From: Flavobacteriia bacterium
Lineage (GTDB): Bacteria; Bacteroidota; Bacteroidia; Flavobacteriales; Schleiferiaceae
Direction: 5' to 3'
Assembly (NCBI GenBank): GCA_949516455.1
Contig: CATILC010000030.1
Coordinates: 1-17,284 of the forward strand
DNA: 17,284 bases
Shown here: positions 7,124-14,635 of the stretch, in pieces
How the letters are laid out: every line of letters begins with the position of its first letter
How positions within the stretch are numbered: position 1 is the first letter of the stretch
The notes under the pieces: model-generated
The model's database searches: none
What the model was told of the DNA's origin: nothing
Seen by the model: only the letters and a program-made list of their open reading frames with translations
Translations under genes and position numbers: made by a program

Positions 7124-7597
7124 ATGAAAAACACCCTAGGATTGGCCATGGTACTGCTGGCCGCAACCGCATGCGACGATGCGGCTTCACGGATCAAAAC
7201 AACGGACGAAGGCAGCCCAGCCGTTGAGGAGGCCGTCGGAACCGAGCTTGTGGAAGGCACTCCTGCCTTTAGTTTCGATAGCGAATTCCACGATTTTGGA
7301 GAGATCACGGAAGGCACTTTGGCCGAGCATATTTTTCGCTTCACCAATACGGGAGACGCACCATTGATCATTTCGAACGCCCAGGGAAGTTGCGGTTGTA
7401 CCGTTCCTGACTGGCCGAGAAATCCGATCGCGCCGGGCGAAGAGGGCGAGATCAAGGTCTCCTTCAACAGCTCAGGACGACAAGGCAAGAACGACAAGCA
7501 GGTGACCCTGAATGCGAACACCATTCCCAACACACGGGTGCTCAAGATCACTTCTTCTGTCCTTCCCAATCCCAACAAAGCAAACGCCGCTCAATGA
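7124..7597 (+). CDS. DUF1573 lipoprotein
   Basis: This 157-residue exported protein has a lipoprotein signal: hydrophobic residues 5-16 followed by Cys17 (lipobox AATAC), so it is likely lipid-anchored. After a low-complexity linker, residues 48-147 form a single DUF1573 domain. It is an Ig-like (ASPM/SPD-2/Hydin-type) beta sandwich with the family marks FHDFGEITEG (55-64), FRFTNTGDAPLIISNAQGSCGCTVP (71-95) and APGEEGEIKVSFNSSGRQG (103-121). The GSCGCT pair of cysteines (C90, C92) is typical of the family. The biochemical role is unknown. Its position directly before yajC is common in Bacteroidota. The stop overlaps the yajC ATG (ATGA), so translation is probably coupled. Confidence 0.9.
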   Translation: MKNTLGLAMVLLAATACDDAASRIKTTDEGSPAVEEAVGTELVEGTPAFSFDSEFHDFGEITEGTLAEHIFRFTNTGDAPLIISNAQGSCGCTVPDWPRNPIAPGEEGEIKVSFNSSGRQGKNDKQVTLNANTIPNTRVLKITSSVLPNPNKANAAQ

Positions 7598-7944
7598 TGC
7601 ATTCGATCCTATTGCAGGCAGGGCCTGAAGGCGGAGGATTGAGCAGTATGCTCATGTTCGGAATGGTCCTTCTTGTGATGTACTTCTTCTTTTTTCGTCC
7701 ACAGATGAAAAAGCAAAAAGAAGAGGGCCGATTCCAAGATGACCTGAGCAAGGGAATGCGCGTGGTCACCAATTCGGGCATCCATGGTAAGATCCTCGAA
7801 CTGCAGGAGAAACAACTGGTCATTGAGTCGGAAAATTCGCGAATGCGCATCGACAGAACAGCGGTCTCCAAGGAGTTGAGCGCTCAGTACCAACCGGCCG
7901 CCTCGGAGAAAAAGCCGAAAAAAGAAAAGGACAAGCAAGACTGA
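7594..7944 (+). CDS. yajC: Sec translocon accessory protein YajC
   Basis: YajC is a small inner-membrane subunit that associates with SecDF-SecYEG during protein export. The 116-residue protein has a short N-terminal periplasmic stretch and one transmembrane helix at about 17-34. FFFFRPQMKKQKE (31-43) follows, the conserved boundary of the family. A cytoplasmic domain comes next (SKGMRVVTNSGIHGKILELQEKQLVIES, about 52-79), and the tail is lysine-rich (KKPKKEKDKQD). A second ATG three bases downstream (7597) is an equally possible start. It overlaps the DUF1573 stop by four bases and precedes the YbbR-like gene by 24 bases. secDF is not in the window. Confidence 0.95.
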   Translation: MMHSILLQAGPEGGGLSSMLMFGMVLLVMYFFFFRPQMKKQKEEGRFQDDLSKGMRVVTNSGIHGKILELQEKQLVIESENSRMRIDRTAVSKELSAQYQPAASEKKPKKEKDKQD

Positions 7945-7968
7945 ATCGATGAATGAAGAAGCCTGGCG

Positions 7969-8883
7969 ATGAAGTGGATCCTGAAGTATCCCCGGGCTTT
8001 CTTTCTCATCTTATCGCTGTTTTTCTGGGTAGGTAATCGTCTTGCCCAGCAACGGGTACAGGTGGAATTGACCTACGACCTTCAGTACAGGGGTTTCGAT
8101 CCTGAATTGGCCAAGGCCATGCCTCAGCGCCTGAGAATAAGATGGGCGGGGGCGGGCTATTCGAGCTGGAAGGAATGGACCAACCCATTCCGCGCCCTGA
8201 CACTGGACAAAAAAAGCCTTGACCGGGAGCTGCCCAATTGGACCGATGGGTTTTACATCGACCAGTTGCGAACTGTATTACAGAAGAATTCGCCTGAGGA
8301 TCTTGAATTGCTGGGTCTTGGAGACGGCGATCGGTTCGTATCGCTCCCGGACTGGAAGACCGCATGGTGGCCTGTGGACAAGCATCTGCCCGAGGGCTTG
8401 AAGCAGGAGGGACTGATCGTGGAGCTTTCAGAACTCCCCGATTCACTGTTGGGATTGCGCCTGGCCGATTTTCAGGAAAAGGAAAAGGAACGGATCCATT
8501 TGGAGTACGACGGTGCTTTTCCCGGAGTGGGAACGCATTCCATTCGTTTGCGCGCGCGCGTTCCGGAGGCTTCTAGCTTTCAACTGTCCGAAGAGTTTTT
8601 TCAGACCTCCGTCCAAGTCAGTCAGGTGACCACGCTTTATCGGCAGGTACCCATTGAGCACAGCGGTTCATCAGACTGTTTGGTCGTTCCAGCTCAGTTG
8701 GAAATGGCCTTCACCATTCCTTTGGAATTGTGGGAGCGCCTTGAGACCGAGCCCATTCGGGCTTATCTCGAACAGGGAGCGGAGTCTACCTACCTGATAC
8801 GGACCGAAATGGACGAAATTCTTGCACGGCACCTGACCTACAGCAGTCACGATGTGGCCCAACTCATTGAGACCTCCTCTTGA
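7969..8883 (+). CDS. YbbR/CdaR-like membrane-anchored protein (positional assignment)
   Basis: This 304-residue protein has an uncleaved signal-anchor at residues 9-25 (RAFFLILSLFFWVGNRL). A mainly beta-strand extracytoplasmic region follows, including VQVELTYDLQYRGFDPELAKAMPQRLRIRWAG (30-61) and VSQVTTLYRQVPIEH near 217-231. Many Bacteroidota carry a YbbR-domain protein of this size and topology between yajC and coaE. The phrases that resemble YbbR repeats (a 'P..LRIRW.G' strand, and 'VPIEHSG' followed by a long strand) support that, but similarity is weak by eye. In Firmicutes, YbbR/CdaR regulates a diadenylate cyclase. No such cyclase gene is in this window, so that role should not be assumed. 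The stop overlaps the TTG start of coaE. Confidence 0.65.
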   Translation: MKWILKYPRAFFLILSLFFWVGNRLAQQRVQVELTYDLQYRGFDPELAKAMPQRLRIRWAGAGYSSWKEWTNPFRALTLDKKSLDRELPNWTDGFYIDQLRTVLQKNSPEDLELLGLGDGDRFVSLPDWKTAWWPVDKHLPEGLKQEGLIVELSELPDSLLGLRLADFQEKEKERIHLEYDGAFPGVGTHSIRLRARVPEASSFQLSEEFFQTSVQVSQVTTLYRQVPIEHSGSSDCLVVPAQLEMAFTIPLELWERLETEPIRAYLEQGAESTYLIRTEMDEILARHLTYSSHDVAQLIETSS

Positions 8884-9470
8884 AAAAGATCGGACTCACA
8901 GGCGGAATGGGCAGCGGGAAATCCACAGTGGCATCGATATTTGCTGCCCTGGACGTTCCTGTATACGATTCAGACCGACGTGCCAAACGACTCTACCATC
9001 GACCAGAGGTCAAAAGACGGGTGATCGATCTCCTCGGTAAGGAGGCCTATGCGGCAGACCAGGAAGAACTGAATAGAGAATGGATCGCTCAGCAGGTCTT
9101 TTCAGATCCAGACAAACTTGACCGCCTGAATGCGATCATTCACCCGTTGGTGGCTGAGGATTTTTCGGATTGGTGCGTCAGGCAGGGATCTTGTGCCTAT
9201 GTACTGAAAGAGGCAGCAATTCTCATCGAATCCGGCGCTCATTTGGGCTTGGATGCACTCATTGTGGTTGAGGCCGATCTCAGCGTTCGACTGAAACGCA
9301 TTTCCGCTCGGGACGGGATGGACTTACAGAAGGCAGAAGCGCGGATGCAGCAGCAGATGGGAGACAAGGAAAGGCGTTCATTCGCCGACCACCTCATTGT
9401 CAACGATGGAAGTTCCGATCTGATCCCACAAGTTCTAAAAGTGCACAGGCGTTTGCTGCAGCCGTACTGA
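8880..9470 (+). CDS. coaE: Dephospho-CoA kinase
   Basis: CoaE phosphorylates the 3'-hydroxyl of dephospho-CoA with ATP, the last step of coenzyme A synthesis in the cytoplasm. The 196-residue protein begins MKKIGLTGGMGSGKST with the P-loop GGMGSGKS at residues 8-15. It shows VPVYDSDRRAK (26-36), where the DSD motif contacts substrate, then NAIIHPLV and VLKEAAILIESG in family order. The start is a TTG. An in-frame stop (TGA, 8868-8870) lies just upstream, and the next ATG (8907, residue 10) would destroy the P-loop, so TTG is the only sensible choice. Start and upstream stop overlap as TTGA. The gene converges on the dihydroorotase-like gene with only 4 bases between stops. Confidence 0.95.
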   Translation: MKKIGLTGGMGSGKSTVASIFAALDVPVYDSDRRAKRLYHRPEVKRRVIDLLGKEAYAADQEELNREWIAQQVFSDPDKLDRLNAIIHPLVAEDFSDWCVRQGSCAYVLKEAAILIESGAHLGLDALIVVEADLSVRLKRISARDGMDLQKAEARMQQQMGDKERRSFADHLIVNDGSSDLIPQVLKVHRRLLQPY

Positions 9471-9474
9471 CCGC

Positions 9475-10713
9475 TCAGCGGCGCATACAGCCCAAGACTT
9501 CTCCAGGCAGCGTCTGGCCAATAAAAGGGAAGTTCGAGGAGGTGGAATGCCAGTTTTCCGCGGTGTATTCGGTCTTTGAATCTGGACGGTACAGGGTGTA
9601 TCCGCCGGGGCCACCGGGTTCAAAATTTGGTTGATCCAAACCGAGGATCTGCCGGGGCCCGGCACTCATCAATTCAACAAAGCGTTCTTCACTGAGCCCA
9701 GGAACCGATCGCAATAGGGAATGCGTCGCCTGAATGCAGGAGATCCCTTCTTCGGCTTCTTGGAAAGTACACGCTTTTCGTTCCTCATTCGAGGGATGAT
9801 GATCGCTGGTCACCGCATCGATACTGCCGTCACATAGTCCCTCAAAAAGGGCGTTTTGATCATCTTCGCTGCCCAATGGGGGAAGCTGCTTCCAGTTTGA
9901 GTCAAAATCCAAGAGTCCCTTCTGCCCCAATCCGAGATGGGCCACGGCGACATCTGCCGTCAGGGGATATTCTTTGTTCCTGTATTTCCTTAGTCGGTCC
10001 AGGCCCTCTTTCGTGCTGATGGAAGTCAGATGGACCGAACAGGAGGTGTATCGGGCCAATTCAGCGATCCGGTCGATTCCGATCACCTCCGAAACCGCCG
10101 GAATTCCTGCCATTCCCGAGCGAAAACCATTCGCGTTTTCACGACCGATGCCGCTGCCATAGAAGAAGGAGTCGTCCGGACGAAGCATAAGGGGCTTGCC
10201 CAGCATGGCTGAATACTCCATGGCGACTTTCAAAAAATGGCTGTTGGCGATAGGCCGGCCGCCATCCGAAAAGGCGACTGCCCCGCTGCCCATGAGTTCT
10301 TCCAGTTCAGCGAGTTCTTCTCCTCGGGAACCTTGAGTGAGCGCTCCTATGAACAATGGGTGGCTGTGCTTGCCCTCTGAGCGGAGCTTCCCGTACTCGA
10401 TCACGGAGGATCGGTCGGCAGTCGGTTCGGTGATGGGCAGAACACCCACATGTTCATATCCACCGGCATCTGCCGCCCGAAGGAGGCTTGGAAGGGTTTC
10501 CCTCTCAGGCATACCGGGATCGAAGGAACGGGCACGAAGATCCACCCAGCCTGCGGAAATACAACAGCCCTCGGGAAGGATTTGGGTACCTTGATCTGCA
10601 GGGTTGTTCGGCGGAGTCACCATCCTGCCATTCTCAAACCAAAAATCCCTTATCTCTCCATTCAATGGGCCATTGGGCTGGACGATCCGGGCTTTTGGAA
10701 GGTGCACTTTCAT
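9475..10713 (-). CDS. Dihydroorotase-like amidohydrolase with degenerate metal site
   Basis: This 412-residue protein has the overall plan of class I dihydroorotase/allantoinase: an N-terminal beta-sandwich strand set and GWVDLRARSFDPGMPERET (55-73). SGAVAFSDGGRPI (143-155), CSVHLTSISTKEGLDRLR (225-242), DAVTSDHHPSNEE (299-311) and a short C-terminal sandwich follow. In active enzymes the first element reads D-H-x-H with two zinc ligands; here it is R60-A61-R62. H228, H259 and D304 survive. Bacteroidota commonly carry a second PyrC-like protein without HxH, and this fits that group. It may be non-catalytic, with a structural or regulatory role, perhaps in pyrimidine synthesis. The ATG overlaps the stop of the VWA gene (ATGA), so the two are cotranslated. 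Databases will probably label it dihydroorotase; activity is doubtful. Confidence 0.82.
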   Translation of the reverse strand: MKVHLPKARIVQPNGPLNGEIRDFWFENGRMVTPPNNPADQGTQILPEGCCISAGWVDLRARSFDPGMPERETLPSLLRAADAGGYEHVGVLPITEPTADRSSVIEYGKLRSEGKHSHPLFIGALTQGSRGEELAELEELMGSGAVAFSDGGRPIANSHFLKVAMEYSAMLGKPLMLRPDDSFFYGSGIGRENANGFRSGMAGIPAVSEVIGIDRIAELARYTSCSVHLTSISTKEGLDRLRKYRNKEYPLTADVAVAHLGLGQKGLLDFDSNWKQLPPLGSEDDQNALFEGLCDGSIDAVTSDHHPSNEERKACTFQEAEEGISCIQATHSLLRSVPGLSEERFVELMSAGPRQILGLDQPNFEPGGPGGYTLYRPDSKTEYTAENWHSTSSNFPFIGQTLPGEVLGCMRR

Positions 10714-12692
10714 TCGGTCTGCGAACTTTTTGGCTGTGCAAACTTAGGGACAACGCCCTCAATGAGCAGTAAGAGGAATCCAAGACCGATGAACAGGATC
10801 CAGAGATCCGAATCATCCGATGAAGTTCCGAGCGCTCCAAAGTCGTCCCAGCTCAACAACTGGCTTTGCCACTGTGCAGGCAATTCCACAGGCGCGTAAA
10901 AGAGAAGATCACGCTCCTTGTAGGAGGGATTGATCGCGAGTACGCCAAGGGAATCGTTTTCGTCTTTCAATGTGTAGATCCCTGGCTGTTTGAATTCAGG
11001 TCCAAAAAAGATCTCGGTGGTATTCGCCGTTCGACCTTGTCCGGGCACGAAATTCCGTCCGTTTTGGTCTGCAGCACGAACTGCACGGTCCATTCCTCCT
11101 TTTGGGTGCGCGATGGTCCAATGGGCGGAAGACCGAGCCTTCAATTCCAATGTGCTGTTGGCCTGTGTACGCCATGAAGCCTGATGAAGCAGGGGGAGCG
11201 TCAGGTCCTCTTGTGCCCAACGACTCCAATCGGGCGAGAGGCAAGAGGCAAAGAGCAGAATGGACGAAGAAGGACCTTTGTATTCGGCCAATTGCAGATA
11301 GCCGTCCTCGTATCTGATCATTCCTTCCCATCCCTTGGTTTCCTGCAGTCTGTTCCTTTTTATATCTACGGGAAGGGCTGGGTTTTCCGGGATCCTGGAA
11401 AAAACAGAGCGAAAAAGTTCATTGTCCTGATTGATGCGGTCGCCTTGGAAACGTCCGGAATCTCTGATGTCCTCCCAATTGGAAATGCGCCTCATAAATT
11501 CGGGATAGGCGCCGTTCTCGGAAGGCCAGATCACCAGATCCGTTCCCGACTGCGCCAATTGCTCCACCCGTTGCATCCTCGGCGAACCTTGGGTCCAGTC
11601 GGCCAAAACGATCAGGTCGGCAGTGGATTCACCCGCAGCATCGCTTCTTTCCGTCCAGAGAATGCGGTCGTATTCTTCATCTGGGAAAATCTTGGACCAA
11701 TCCGTTTCCCTTTGCCCGTCGTCGTAAATGAGGACACGGGGCGATGGGCCTTGGTTCCAGGCGATGTAAAATTCATTGTCAAACCTCCAGCTTTCATCGG
11801 TCAGCCGCAATTGGGCATGTCCGCTCTGTCCCGGGACGAATTCCAGAGGCAGGATCCGCACTTCCCCTGCCGCCAATTCAATGGATTCAAAGTTCTCTAC
11901 CCGCTGGTCCTGAAGCACTTCCAGAGTGCTTCTGAGGGGCTTTGAAGAGTGATTTTTGATCTGCACCTGGAGGCGTTGTTCCAGCCCTGGACGTGTGAAG
12001 GGAATCTCGGCCCAAACACTGTCGATCGATAAGTTGCGCTGATCTGCAGAATGTTGGACGGGCAGGATCTGCAGGCCTTGGTGTGCAGAATCCAGCAACA
12101 GATCTTCCCATTGATTCCTCTGCATGTCGGAGATCATGATCAGCTGGCCTTCAGACCCTTCATTCGTCCATTTTTGATACACGGATCGAGGCGAGGTCGC
12201 ATGTATTTGAGGCTTCATGCCACTTAGAATTGTCCATGCTTCAGAGGGCGAGCGGGCAGAAACGAAGTAGCCAGACGCATCAGAAATGAACAGTCTTCGG
12301 TCCTGACCAACAGAGGAAAGCCAGGAATTCAGTTCATTCAGCATTCGGTTCCATGAATCTCCGTCCTTCTCCTGCGCATCCATGCTCAGGGAGGCATCTA
12401 CATAGAGGTAGATGTCACCTTTGGTGTCACCGCCAACAGCAGCGGGCCCCTCATTCCTGATAAATGGCAGGGAAAAGCCAAGAACCAGAAAGCTGATCGC
12501 CAACAGTCGAAGCAGGAGGAGAAGGATGTCCCGGAGTCTGTGCATCCGTGCCTGTGTCGATGCCGTCTCCTTGAGAAAGCGGATGTCGCTGAAGTAAAGG
12601 GTTTGACGGGGTCTGAATTTCAATAGATGCACGGCAATGGGAACAGCGAGGGCCGCAAGCATCCATAGAAAAAGGGGAGAAGAAAAACCCAT
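10710..12692 (-). CDS. BatA-like VWA-domain membrane protein
   Basis: This 660-residue inner-membrane protein opens with the BatA N-terminal module: a helix at 6-24, FRPRQTLYFSDIRFLKE (26-42) and a second helix at 54-76. A von Willebrand A-like domain follows, with a MIDAS-type DASLS motif at 99-103 and a second acidic strand GQLIMISDMQRNQW. The long middle part is beta-rich (an Ig-like CARDB-type segment near 235-320 and a Rossmann-like segment VLIYDDGQRETDW). A last helix at 631-644 leads to a short tail. This matches the long BatA-domain proteins of Bacteroidota, related to Bacteroides aerotolerance proteins. MoxR and the other Bat proteins are not adjacent, so it is probably the stand-alone paralogue found next to the dihydroorotase-like gene. 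Exact function unknown. Confidence 0.85.
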   Translation of the reverse strand: MGFSSPLFLWMLAALAVPIAVHLLKFRPRQTLYFSDIRFLKETASTQARMHRLRDILLLLLRLLAISFLVLGFSLPFIRNEGPAAVGGDTKGDIYLYVDASLSMDAQEKDGDSWNRMLNELNSWLSSVGQDRRLFISDASGYFVSARSPSEAWTILSGMKPQIHATSPRSVYQKWTNEGSEGQLIMISDMQRNQWEDLLLDSAHQGLQILPVQHSADQRNLSIDSVWAEIPFTRPGLEQRLQVQIKNHSSKPLRSTLEVLQDQRVENFESIELAAGEVRILPLEFVPGQSGHAQLRLTDESWRFDNEFYIAWNQGPSPRVLIYDDGQRETDWSKIFPDEEYDRILWTERSDAAGESTADLIVLADWTQGSPRMQRVEQLAQSGTDLVIWPSENGAYPEFMRRISNWEDIRDSGRFQGDRINQDNELFRSVFSRIPENPALPVDIKRNRLQETKGWEGMIRYEDGYLQLAEYKGPSSSILLFASCLSPDWSRWAQEDLTLPLLHQASWRTQANSTLELKARSSAHWTIAHPKGGMDRAVRAADQNGRNFVPGQGRTANTTEIFFGPEFKQPGIYTLKDENDSLGVLAINPSYKERDLLFYAPVELPAQWQSQLLSWDDFGALGTSSDDSDLWILFIGLGFLLLLIEGVVPKFAQPKSSQTE

Positions 12693-12696
12693 TGGT

Positions 12697-12704
12697 CAAA
12701 GGTA
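12697..12704 (-). promoter_or_regulatory. -7-type element immediately before the VWA gene
   Basis: TACCTTTG on the minus strand is a full match to TAnnTTTG and ends only 4 bases before the ATG at 12692. At the proper distance upstream there is only CTG-like sequence for the -33 element. If it is used, the mRNA would be leaderless or nearly so. Alternatively the VWA gene is read through from YbjQ, 66 bases upstream. Confidence 0.3.
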
Positions 12705-12758
12705 GATTCTCTGCTGCCTTTCCTGAGCAGTTGAGCTGAAGAATGTTCGGTGCTGTCT

Positions 12759-13076
12759 TCAGATACTCACAGCCGTTCCCGAAGCGCTGACCATGAGCAT
12801 GCTGCCGCCTTTTCCGACCACTTCATAATCAAGATCCACGCCCACCACCGCATTGGCTCCTCTTTGTTCCGCACGTTCCTGCATTTCCCGAAGCGCGATC
12901 TCCCGAGCTTCTTGAAGTACTTCTTCATATGCACCGCTGCGTCCACCTACCACGTCTCGGATGCTTGCAAAGAGATCGCGAAAGAGATTGGCGCCAATGA
13001 TGGTCTCTCCGGTGACAATGCCGTGGTGAACCTTGACTGGGTGTCCTTCGATCTGTGGAGTTGTGCTGATGATCAT
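12759..13076 (-). CDS. YbjQ/UPF0145 family protein
   Basis: This 105-residue protein starts MIISTTPQIEGHPVKVHHGIVTGE. It is a single small alpha/beta domain of the YbjQ family, sometimes labelled 'heavy-metal-binding domain'. The characteristic parts are the first strand with GIVTGETIIGANLFRDLFASIRDVVGGRSGAYEE (about 19-52), the helix LQEAREIALREMQERAEQRGANAVVGVDLDYEVVG (about 54-88) and SMLMVSASGTAV at the end. The family forms pentameric rings; its function is not established. The start at 13076 is preferred to an upstream in-frame non-ATG start at 13121, which would overlap the promoter region and adds residues unlike the family. It is transcribed away from the DUF493 gene and toward the VWA gene, 66 bases away. 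Confidence 0.9.
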   Translation of the reverse strand: MIISTTPQIEGHPVKVHHGIVTGETIIGANLFRDLFASIRDVVGGRSGAYEEVLQEAREIALREMQERAEQRGANAVVGVDLDYEVVGKGGSMLMVSASGTAVSI

Positions 13077-13090
13077 TTGTGTAATTTTTC

Positions 13091-13121
13091 GAAAGCTACA
13101 ATCCCCCGAAGGATCGGGCAA
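13091..13121 (-). promoter_or_regulatory. Likely promoter of the YbjQ-family gene
   Basis: On the minus strand TTG (13119-13121) is followed after exactly 20 bases by TAGCTTTC (13091-13098), a 7 of 8 match to TAnnTTTG. It lies 14 bases upstream of the ATG at 13076, a normal short leader. The spacer contains the short inverted repeat CCCGA-AGGA-TCGGG (13105-13118). The whole region faces the start of the divergent DUF493 gene. Confidence 0.42.
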
Positions 13122-13143
13122 GATGAACGAACTTTGCCCAAGG

Positions 13144-13428
13144 ATGGAGGAGAAAAACGAATTGTTCTGGAAAAATTTGGAGGAAAAGCTGAAGGTTCAG
13201 GGCAGCTGGCCCCAGCTGTATATGTTCAAATTCATCGTTCCAGCAGACAACAGCAAGATCGCGCGGGTAGAAAATCTATTTGATGCTCAGGAGGCGCAGA
13301 TCAACAGACGATCTTCAAGCGGCGGGAAGTACATCAGCATCACAGCAAAAGAGGTGATGACCGATCCGGATAAGGTGATCGAGCGTTACAAAGAAGCCAG
13401 CAAGATCGAAGGCCTGCTGGCCCTATAG
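13144..13428 (+). CDS. DUF493 family protein (YbeD-like)
   Basis: This 94-residue protein starts MEEKNELFWKNLEEKLK. The DUF493 core is WPQLYMFKFIVPADNSKIARVENLFD (about 22-47), a ferredoxin-like alpha/beta fold. SSGGKYISITAKEVMTDPDKVIERYKEASKIEGLLAL completes the protein. E. coli YbeD is a related small protein placed next to lipB; no lipoate genes occur here. A second in-frame ATG at 13123 would add MNELCPR. The ATG at 13144 is chosen because it gives the usual family N-terminus, and because an ACTTTG -7-like stretch (13131-13136) overlaps the longer reading. Its TAG stop overlaps the stop of the convergent peptidase gene by 6 bases. Function unknown. Confidence 0.85.
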   Translation: MEEKNELFWKNLEEKLKVQGSWPQLYMFKFIVPADNSKIARVENLFDAQEAQINRRSSSGGKYISITAKEVMTDPDKVIERYKEASKIEGLLAL

Positions 13429-14592
13429 ATCGAGTTTCTTTCTCAATCCCTTTGGCAGGGAATTGACGTTCACCACCAGGCTGATGCTCTTGTGTGCGAT
13501 GAAGGATTCAGTCGCATAGAGATGGCCGCTTCGATAGGGATTCTTTCTTTCACCCCATGAATTGCGCACTGTGTAGTACGCCTTGCCCGTCTGATCTGTC
13601 ACTTTCCCAACGATCTGCATGCCGTGGTCATCCGTTGTCTTCCAAGCGTCAAAATCGGCCTGCCGCAACTCCTCGCTGACCTCGACCTCCGGACAGCCGG
13701 CAATGAACGGATCGTCGAGTCCAAGCAGTTCAAGCTGCTCCACGTCCGGGTTGATGGCCAATCCGTTGCGAATACTGAATCCTTTTTCACTCACATCCGT
13801 GGCCCATGCGAGGGTGTAGCCTTCTGAGAGGGAGGCGTCGAGAACGCTCATGAATTCATCGAGTGGCAGATTCCAGCTGCTGCCCCACATCCAGTTGTCT
13901 GGGACTTCGATCATCATGGGTGCGTAGTAGGGCCGGTAGGCGAAGCTCGTGACCTGCAGGTAGTCATCGGCCTTTAGTTGCAGGTAATCGTCTGCAAAGC
14001 TCCTTGGCGTGTAGGTTTTTCCTTCCCATTCGAAGGTCTCTGGTACCGGGCCGAGATAGGCGTCCAACAGACCGTTCACTGCTTCTTTCCAGTTGCTTTT
14101 CAACGCACGACCTTCTCTCTTCAATACGGCATCCATCAAACTGCTCAGGGCATCTTCCAGCTCGCCGTGATCGATCCGCTGACCCGCTTCCGGTCTGCCA
14201 CTGTAGACCTCTTCTGGAATCGTGCCGTACTTCTCTAGGACGAAAATGGCATCGGGCAATGCACCGCCCTGCGCAAAATTGAGGGCACCGTGCAAGCGGA
14301 TATACTTCTCTGCTTTTTCCTCGTAGACCTTCCGAACGACATAAAGTGCACTCAGGTCCACTCTTTTGCCCTTGCGAATGCATTCACTTTCCAAAAATCC
14401 AGTAGCGGAAAAACTCCAGCACGTGCCTGATCGACCTTGATCCTCGACTTCGAGTGCTTCTATGTCATACACCGTGGTGAACTCGATGTCTTCGCTCGAG
14501 CTGCCATTGTCCTTCACGCGATCGATCAGATCTACCTGCGCCTGGGCGCTTATCATGCCCATGAGCAGGGCGATCGTTGCTGTTTTTTTCAT
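13423..14592 (-). CDS. Secreted C1 (bleomycin hydrolase/aminopeptidase C-like) cysteine peptidase
   Basis: This 389-residue papain-fold peptidase has a signal peptide (residues 1-18, cleavage after AQA), so it acts in the periplasm or outside the cell. Catalytic residues are visible: oxyanion Q52 and nucleophile C58 in DQGRSGTCWSFSATG (51-65), H323 in DDHGMQIVGK, and N344 in NSWGE. The long insert between the two lobes and the C-terminal layout (GHLYATESFIAHKSISLVVN) match the C1B/bleomycin-hydrolase group, as in secreted aminopeptidase C of Bacteroidota. The C-terminus extends past the catalytic core by about 15 basic residues (PKGLRKKLDL), unlike bleomycin hydrolases whose last residue lies in the active site; specificity is therefore uncertain. 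Residues 200-214 contain ADDYLQ twice in tandem. It is a single-gene unit whose stop overlaps that of DUF493. Confidence 0.9.
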   Translation of the reverse strand: MKKTATIALLMGMISAQAQVDLIDRVKDNGSSSEDIEFTTVYDIEALEVEDQGRSGTCWSFSATGFLESECIRKGKRVDLSALYVVRKVYEEKAEKYIRLHGALNFAQGGALPDAIFVLEKYGTIPEEVYSGRPEAGQRIDHGELEDALSSLMDAVLKREGRALKSNWKEAVNGLLDAYLGPVPETFEWEGKTYTPRSFADDYLQLKADDYLQVTSFAYRPYYAPMMIEVPDNWMWGSSWNLPLDEFMSVLDASLSEGYTLAWATDVSEKGFSIRNGLAINPDVEQLELLGLDDPFIAGCPEVEVSEELRQADFDAWKTTDDHGMQIVGKVTDQTGKAYYTVRNSWGERKNPYRSGHLYATESFIAHKSISLVVNVNSLPKGLRKKLDL

Positions 14593-14635
14593 GCCAAGAA
14601 TTTCGCGGCTTGAAAATAGGGAATGAAAGAAAAAT

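Noticed and set aside
8550..8560. GCGCGCGCGCG dinucleotide run in the YbbR-like gene
   Set aside because: It is short, in frame and encodes an ordinary RAR(V) stretch. It is not long enough to argue for phase variation.
9471..9474. Possible shared terminator between convergent coaE and the dihydroorotase-like gene
   Set aside because: Only 4 bases separate the stops. The nearby CCGCT-C-AGCGG palindrome has an impossibly small loop and no T-run.
11184..11945. A 253-codon plus-strand open frame opposite the VWA gene
   Set aside because: It is a shadow of the VWA coding sequence with no domain signal.
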